Assembly (NCBI RefSeq): GCF_001591385.1
Contig: NZ_BCUU01000025.1
Coordinates: 1 to 56,237, forward strand
Source: Variovorax soli NBRC 106424
GTDB taxonomy: Bacteria > Pseudomonadota > Gammaproteobacteria > Burkholderiales > Burkholderiaceae_C
Length of the DNA stretch: 56,237 nucleotides
Direction of reading: 5' to 3'
Position 1 is the first letter of the stretch; every line of letters begins with the position of its first letter. The position numbers and the translations under genes were made by a program. The notes under the pieces are model-generated. The model ran no database searches, had not been told where the DNA came from, and saw only the letters and a list, made by a program, of their open reading frames with translations. Shown here piece by piece: positions 51,419 through 56,237 of this stretch.

Positions 51419-52114
51419 TTATACAGCGCTTCTACGGCCTCTCGAAAGATCGACGCCCAACTGCTTCAATTTTCTGTACAGGTGGGTGCGCTCCAGGCCG
51501 GTCTTCTCGGCCACGCGGGTCATGGAGCCGTTCTCCATGGCCAGGTGGAACTCGAAGTAGGCCTTCTCGAATCCGTCGCGCGCGTCGCGCAGCGGGCGGT
51601 CGAGGTCGAAGCTCTGGGTGGACTGCGGGCCGGGGTCGGGCAAGGGCGACATCGAGGGCGCGGGCACCAGCGAGCTTTCGCCGGTGGTGGTCACCACGGG
51701 CGAGTAGGTGCTGGTGGTGGGCACCACGGCGGCGGCGGCCCGGCGTGCGCTTTCGCGGGCCAAGCCCTGCTCCACGGCCTTGAGCAGTTTCTGCATGGTG
51801 ATCGGCTTCTCGAGGAAGGCGAAGGCACCGATGCGGGTGGCGTCCACGGCGGTGTCGATGGTGGCGTGCCCGCTCATCATGATGACCGGCATGGTCAGCA
51901 GGTTGGCGGTCGACCACTCCTTGAGCAGGGTGACGCCGTCGGTGTCGGGCATCCAGATGTCGAGCAGGACCAGGTCGGGCCGCGCACGCTGGCGCGCCGC
52001 GCGTGCCTCGGCGGCGTTTTCAGCCAGCTCGACGTTGTGGCCTTCGTCATTGAGGATTTCGAAGAGCAGGTCGCGGATGCCCAGCTCATCGTCGACCACG
52101 AGTATGTTTGCCAT
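51419..52114 (-). CDS. NtrX-like response regulator without AAA+ domain
   Basis: The 231-residue protein has a receiver domain with LVVDDELG, the phospho-acceptor D52 in LLDIWMPDTDG, MMSGHAT and EKPITM. A Pro/Ser/Thr-rich linker follows, and then a Fis-type helix-turn-helix (RVAEKTGLERTHLYRKLKQLG). The sigma-54 AAA+ domain of full NtrX is missing, which is common for this regulator in beta-proteobacteria. It lies 20 bases downstream of the sensor kinase, its likely partner. The pair may respond to nitrogen or redox signals. Confidence 0.9.
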   Translation of the reverse strand: MANILVVDDELGIRDLLFEILNDEGHNVELAENAAEARAARQRARPDLVLLDIWMPDTDGVTLLKEWSTANLLTMPVIMMSGHATIDTAVDATRIGAFAFLEKPITMQKLLKAVEQGLARESARRAAAAVVPTTSTYSPVVTTTGESSLVPAPSMSPLPDPGPQSTQSFDLDRPLRDARDGFEKAYFEFHLAMENGSMTRVAEKTGLERTHLYRKLKQLGVDLSRGRRSAV

Positions 52115-52134
52115 GAATGCTTGTAGGTGCGCGC

Positions 52135-54483
52135 TCAGGCGACGGTGTTTTCTTCGGAAGGCGGGTTGGGGGCGGCAGGCCGTTGTTCTGCCGCCAATGC
52201 GAATGATAGCGACACTTGCGCCCCTACCACAGCCCCGTCCTGCATGCGATTGGAAAGTTCGATGCGGGCGCCGTGTTCGTCAGCTATTTTCTTTACAACC
52301 GCCAGCCCCAGGCCGGTGCCCTTGGACTTGGTGGTGACGTAGGGTTCGAAGGCGCGCTTGAGGATGTTCTCGGCAAAGCCCGCGCCGCAGTCCTGCACCG
52401 TGAGGCGCGCGCGCTCCCCCGAGTCGGACAGGCGCGTGCGCACCAGCACTGGCTGGCGCGGCACTTCGGGGTGCGCGGCGGCGGCGGCCTCGGTGGCGTC
52501 CTGGGCGTTTTGCAACAGGTTGTGGATCACCTGGCGAAGTTGCTGCGCATCGCCGCGGATGGGCGGGCAGCGCGGGTCCAGTTCGGCATGCACCTTCACG
52601 GCGTGCCCGGCCTCGTTGTCGTACAGATGCAGCACGTCGGAAACGAGCGCATTCAGGTCCACCGGCTTGAGCTCGGCCGCGGGCAGCCGGGCGTAGTCGC
52701 GGAATTCGTTGACCAGGCGCTTCATGGCGTCGACCTGGTCGACGATGGTCTTGACCGACTTGGCCAGCACCGCCTGCTCGCCCGAGGCCAGCTTGCCCGA
52801 GAGCTTGTGCTCCAGCCGCTCGGCCGAGAGCTGGATGGGCGTGAGCGGGTTCTTGATCTCGTGCGCCAGCCGGCGGGCCACCTCACCCCACGCCTGGGCG
52901 CGCTGGGCCGAGACGATTTCCGAGATGTCGTCGAACACCAGCAGGCGGGTCTGCCCCGGCAGCTCGGCGCCCCGCGCCACGATGTTGACGGCGGCCTCCT
53001 GCCCGCCACCCGGGCCGTCCGGGTGGAGTTCGAAGGCGTGCTGCCAATGGTCCAGCCCGTGCTGGGCCTGCTCGACCTCGAAGTCGTCGAACTGCTGCTG
53101 CACCGCATTGCCGAACGCCTCCAGCCCCGGGACCTCCGCCAGCTTCTGTCCTTCGTACGCTGCCAACGGCGCCCGCAGCACACGGGTGGCGCCCGGGTTG
53201 GTCGACAACACCGTGCCCGACTCGTTCAGCACGATCACGCCGGAGGTCAGGTTGTCCAGAATGGTCTGCAGGTTGGCGCGCGCCGCATCCAGCTCGCCCA
53301 CCGTCTTCTCGACGGCGCCGCGGGCCTCGGCCAGCTGCTGCGTCATCATGGCAAAGGAGCGGGTCAGGCCGCCCAGTTCATCCTTGCCGGGCAGCACGGC
53401 GGTCGGCCGAAGGTCGCCAGCCGCCACCTGGCGCACGCCGTCGGCCAGCACCAGCAGCGGGCGCGCCAGCTGGTTGCCGAACAGCACGGCCAGCAGCACG
53501 GCGCCGAACACGGCCAGGAACAGGCTCAGGGTCAGGGTGCCGATGTACATGCGCAGCAGGCCCTCGCGGGCCAGGGCGCGCTCCTGGTATTCGCGGTTGG
53601 CCTCCTGCACGGCCAGCGCATTGGCCACCACAGCGGGCGGCAGGGGCACCGTCACCTGCAGGTAGCGCGTCTCGCCGCCCAGATCGAAACCCGGCCGGCG
53701 CACCAGGGCCAGCGCGCGGATGCTGGCGGCCGGCGGCCCGGTGCCGGCCTGCGCCCCCTCGACTTCGTCCAGCCCTTCGATGTGCGCCACCGCCCGGTCG
53801 CTGCGCGCCTGCCGGAACTGCTGGGCGCTGGGCCGCGACGGGCTCAGCTGGAAACGCGCGGTGCCGGTGCCCGCAATCTGCTGGCCGCTGCCGCTCCACA
53901 GCACCACCTCGCTGGCACCCAGCTGTTCGCGCACCCGCTCGAGCGCGAGGCCGGCGCTGGCATCGGGCACGTTTTCCAGTTGCGCGCTGGCCGTGCGAGC
54001 CTTGTTGGAAAGGTCCTGCGTGAGCGAATCGAGGGTGGCGCGGCCCAGGTTGAGGCCGGCGTCGAGTGCGCCCTCCACCTTCACGTCGAACCAGCTTTCG
54101 ATGGAGCGCGAGACGAACTGGTAGGACACCACGTAGATGAGCACCCCCGGCACGACCCCCACCAGCGCGAAGATCGCCGCGAGCTTGATGAGCAGCCGGC
54201 TGCCGAACTTGCCGCGCCGCAGGCGCTGGATGAGCCGGAACGCCACCCAGCCGAGCACCAGCACCAGCAGCACCGCCACCACCACGTTGATGCCGAACAG
54301 GCGCGCGTAGTTGCGTTCGTACAGGGCGCGGTTGTTGGTGGCCTGCGCCAGCAGGAACATCAGCACCAGGCCGATGGCCGTGACCAGCGCCGCACCCACG
54401 CCGATCGCCCAGCGCATGGCCTTGGCGCGGCGCGCGGCCGGCGTTGCCGGGGCACGCGCACGCCCGCGCGGCTGATCAGTCAC
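52135..54483 (-). CDS. NtrY-like sensor histidine kinase
   Basis: This 782-residue membrane protein has two N-terminal helices, then a further helical periplasmic-facing part. A HAMP-like region follows after LFLAVFGAVLLAVLFGNQLARPLLV, and then a PAS-like part with NLTSGVIVLNESGTVL. The kinase domain has H in RLAHEIKNPLTPIQ, NLLQNAQDA, DCGAGFAEN and GTGLGLAVVKKI. Such kinases pair with NtrX-type regulators. It starts at a GTG overlapping the DUF4390 stop. The upstream DUF4390 gene is a conserved neighbour. Confidence 0.93.
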   Translation of the reverse strand: MTDQPRGRARAPATPAARRAKAMRWAIGVGAALVTAIGLVLMFLLAQATNNRALYERNYARLFGINVVVAVLLVLVLGWVAFRLIQRLRRGKFGSRLLIKLAAIFALVGVVPGVLIYVVSYQFVSRSIESWFDVKVEGALDAGLNLGRATLDSLTQDLSNKARTASAQLENVPDASAGLALERVREQLGASEVVLWSGSGQQIAGTGTARFQLSPSRPSAQQFRQARSDRAVAHIEGLDEVEGAQAGTGPPAASIRALALVRRPGFDLGGETRYLQVTVPLPPAVVANALAVQEANREYQERALAREGLLRMYIGTLTLSLFLAVFGAVLLAVLFGNQLARPLLVLADGVRQVAAGDLRPTAVLPGKDELGGLTRSFAMMTQQLAEARGAVEKTVGELDAARANLQTILDNLTSGVIVLNESGTVLSTNPGATRVLRAPLAAYEGQKLAEVPGLEAFGNAVQQQFDDFEVEQAQHGLDHWQHAFELHPDGPGGGQEAAVNIVARGAELPGQTRLLVFDDISEIVSAQRAQAWGEVARRLAHEIKNPLTPIQLSAERLEHKLSGKLASGEQAVLAKSVKTIVDQVDAMKRLVNEFRDYARLPAAELKPVDLNALVSDVLHLYDNEAGHAVKVHAELDPRCPPIRGDAQQLRQVIHNLLQNAQDATEAAAAAHPEVPRQPVLVRTRLSDSGERARLTVQDCGAGFAENILKRAFEPYVTTKSKGTGLGLAVVKKIADEHGARIELSNRMQDGAVVGAQVSLSFALAAEQRPAAPNPPSEENTVA

Positions 54484-55148
54484 CTGCTTTTCTCCATGGG
54501 AAGCTTCACACTGCGCTCGACGGCGATGTTCCAGTCGGACTGGCCGACCACGCCGATCTGGAACGGCCGAGGCAACTGTGAAGTATCCAGCCGGAAGCGA
54601 AACACCACCGGTTGCACGGGATCGTCGTTGATCTCCGAGTTGTCGCCCAGGCGCAGGCGCCCGATGCGCTTGACCGCGTCGAGTGCATCGCCGAGGGAGT
54701 CGAAGTTCTGCGCCACCGAGGCGCCGAAGCCGGCGTTGGTGATGGGCACCGGCGACACGTTCAGCCGCCAGCGCCGGGTGAGGGGCTGGTAGGCCAGGCG
54801 CATGTGGCGGGCGACCTGCGCCACACGGGTGTCCATCCAGTACCAGCGCTCGCGGTAAATCTCGGCTTCTGCCACGAAATAGATGGCAATGCCCTTGTCC
54901 AGCACGTCTTCTACCAGGTCCGGCAGCTCGAACTGGACGGCGGCGCTCAGGTAGACGCCGTCGTCGCCGCGCTCCAGGCGCAGTTGGGTCACCTCGATGT
55001 TCGCGTTGTTGGCTTGGGCGCCAGGCAGCCAGAAGACAAGAAGGGCAACCAGCAGGATCAGGCCCAGCGCCCGCAGCGCCCCGACCGGGCGCCGGGCCTC
55101 AGCCAGGGTGCTTTTCCAGCAGGGCGTAGAAGAAACCGTCGTGATCAC
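54480..55148 (-). CDS. DUF4390 domain-containing protein
   Basis: The 222-residue protein has one hydrophobic helix (LGLILLVALLVFWLPGA) as a signal or anchor. The mature part carries the DUF4390 pattern (IEVTQLRLERGDDGVYLSAAVQFELP, AEAEIYRERWYWMD, LAYQPLTRRWRLNVSPVP). Members sit between rsmB and an NtrYX-like pair in many beta-proteobacteria. They probably act near the sensor kinase in the envelope. The function is unknown. The start at 55148 overlaps rsmB by 50 bases; a later start is possible. Confidence 0.85.
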   Translation of the reverse strand: MITTVSSTPCWKSTLAEARRPVGALRALGLILLVALLVFWLPGAQANNANIEVTQLRLERGDDGVYLSAAVQFELPDLVEDVLDKGIAIYFVAEAEIYRERWYWMDTRVAQVARHMRLAYQPLTRRWRLNVSPVPITNAGFGASVAQNFDSLGDALDAVKRIGRLRLGDNSEINDDPVQPVVFRFRLDTSQLPRPFQIGVVGQSDWNIAVERSVKLPMEKSR

Positions 55149-56237
55149 CTAAGGGATTGTCCGGGAGGCCGCGGGCATTCCGCCCGCTTTGCGGCAGCAA
55201 ATGACCCGGGGAAGGCAGCAATCCGGCATCGGTGTTGTGTGCAAGAAACGCATCAATCTGGTGCACCCCCTCGTCCCGGAAGACCGAGCAGGTGCAATAA
55301 AGAAGGCGGCCACCCGGCCTGACCAGCGGCCAGAGGCTGGCCAGCAAGGTCGCCTGCTGAACCGCCAACTGCTCGATGTCGCTCTCGCGCCGGAGCCAGC
55401 GCACGTCCGGATGGCGGCGCACGATGCCCGAGGCGGTGCAGGGTGCGTCCAGCAGGATGGCGTCGTAGGGCGTGCCGTCCCACCATTGCTCGGGCCGGGC
55501 GGCGTCGGCCACCACGACACGGGCCGAGAGCCCCAGGCGCTGCAGCGTCTCGCCGATGCGCAAGCTGCGCTGCGCATCGACTTCGAGGGCCGTGACTTCC
55601 ACCGGCTGCTGGCCGGCATGTTCCAGCAGATGCGCCGTCTTTCCGCCGGGGGCGGCACAGGCATCCAGCACGCGCAAGGGGCGCCCCACCGGCGGCGCGA
55701 GGCCGTCCAGCAGCAAGGGGGCAGCCAGTTGCGCCGCCGCGTCCTGCACCGAGAACTCGCCCTCCTCGAAACCGGGCAACTGGCGCACCGGGCGGGCCCG
55801 GTCCAGTTGCACGCCGCTGCTGCCCACGGCATGCGCCTTCATTTGCAGCAGCTCCAGGGCATGCAAGTACTCACCGACGCCTGTCTTGAGCTGGTTCACG
55901 CGCAGCGTCATGGGCGCATGCGCGTTGTTGGCTTCCAGCACTTTCTGCCAGGAACGCGGGTGATCCCGCTTGAGCCGTTCGATCCACCAGCGGGGATGGT
56001 TCCACTGGGCGACCGGCTCGCGGTCTGTCGCGGCCACGAGTTCGGCACGCTCGCGCAGGAAGCGGCGCAGGCAGGCATTGATGAAGCTCGCCTGGGCGCG
56101 CGTGGTGCTGTCGCGCTTGGCAGCCTCCACCGTCTGGTCCACCAGGGTGAAAGGTTCGTACGGCGCCTGCTCGGCTTGCCAGGCCAGCGCCAGCGCGCTG
56201 CACAGCAGCGCATCGGCCGGCGGCGGCGGCGTGCGGC
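55099..56237 (-). CDS. rsmB: 16S rRNA (cytosine(967)-C(5))-methyltransferase RsmB (partial)
   Basis: The visible part, about 378 residues, lacks the N terminus because the gene runs past the window. It starts within ALAWQAEQAPYEPFTLVDQ, an NusB-like helical domain. It then has the Fmu methyltransferase domain with the motifs VLDACAAPGGKTAHLLE, ALEVDAQRSLRIGE, DAILLDAPCTASGIVRRHPDV (the catalytic cysteine) and LLYCTCSVF (the second). RsmB methylates C967 of 16S rRNA. Its 3' end overlaps the DUF4390 start. Confidence 0.95.
   Translation of the reverse strand, partial: RTPPPPADALLCSALALAWQAEQAPYEPFTLVDQTVEAAKRDSTTRAQASFINACLRRFLRERAELVAATDREPVAQWNHPRWWIERLKRDHPRSWQKVLEANNAHAPMTLRVNQLKTGVGEYLHALELLQMKAHAVGSSGVQLDRARPVRQLPGFEEGEFSVQDAAAQLAAPLLLDGLAPPVGRPLRVLDACAAPGGKTAHLLEHAGQQPVEVTALEVDAQRSLRIGETLQRLGLSARVVVADAARPEQWWDGTPYDAILLDAPCTASGIVRRHPDVRWLRRESDIEQLAVQQATLLASLWPLVRPGGRLLYCTCSVFRDEGVHQIDAFLAHNTDAGLLPSPGHLLPQSGRNARGLPDNPLGDHDGFFYALLEKHPG

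Overview
The window is high-GC proteobacterial DNA. The genes hemE, priA, rsmB–DUF4390–NtrYX-like, PhzF, AlaX, a DsbD-type reductase and a MocR regulator, together with the strong GC bias at third codon positions, suggest a member of the Burkholderiales, probably Comamonadaceae (Variovorax-like). That placement is inferred from gene content, not from a search.

Layout. 1–3.9 kb: an Uup-type ABC-F ATPase and a phospholipase D-type lipoprotein. 3.9–11.5 kb: a MocR-type regulator divergent from a tightly packed run of two exporters (LysE, EamA), a PLP aminotransferase, a GST, a PhzF isomerase, a threonine dehydratase-like enzyme and a VOC protein, which looks like an amino-acid conversion and export cluster. 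11.6–16.8 kb: small housekeeping and accessory genes (histidine phosphatase, CutA, GlsB, creatininase, EamA exporter, PQQ sugar dehydrogenase-like lipoprotein, AlaX). 16.9–25.6 kb: DsbD, redoxin, hemE, priA and three exported or membrane proteins of unknown role. 25.7–37.7 kb: a minus-strand operon with a TolC-like lipoprotein, a soluble adaptor, a membrane HlyD-like adaptor, an M50 metalloprotease fused to a PqqD-like N-terminus and a HlyD-like C-terminus, and a giant LEPR-XLL/DUF4347 repeat protein. No ABC ATPase is present, and the giant gene carries a one-base frameshift at a G tract. Its upstream region is strikingly AT-rich. 38.2–44.0 kb: AEC transporter, Rep helicase, a small lipoprotein, outer-membrane phospholipase A and an SMP-30-like protein.

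44.15–51.30 kb: a ~7.2 kb integrative island inserted at the 3' end of tRNA-Phe. It carries a tyrosine integrase, a dGTPase-like HD hydrolase overlapping a small CCA-type nucleotidyltransferase (a possible phage-defence pair), a truncated GmrSD-like DUF262/DUF1524 gene, an inverted-repeat segment, and several small unknown genes. Each junction has a tRNA 3'-end match next to a near-identical terminator hairpin. 51.4–56.2 kb: conserved chromosomal block with an NtrX-like regulator, an NtrY-like sensor kinase, a DUF4390 protein and rsmB, which runs off the window.

The two most interesting parts are the ABC-less M50/HlyD/TolC operon with its giant substrate candidate, and the dGTPase–nucleotidyltransferase pair in the tRNA-Phe island.
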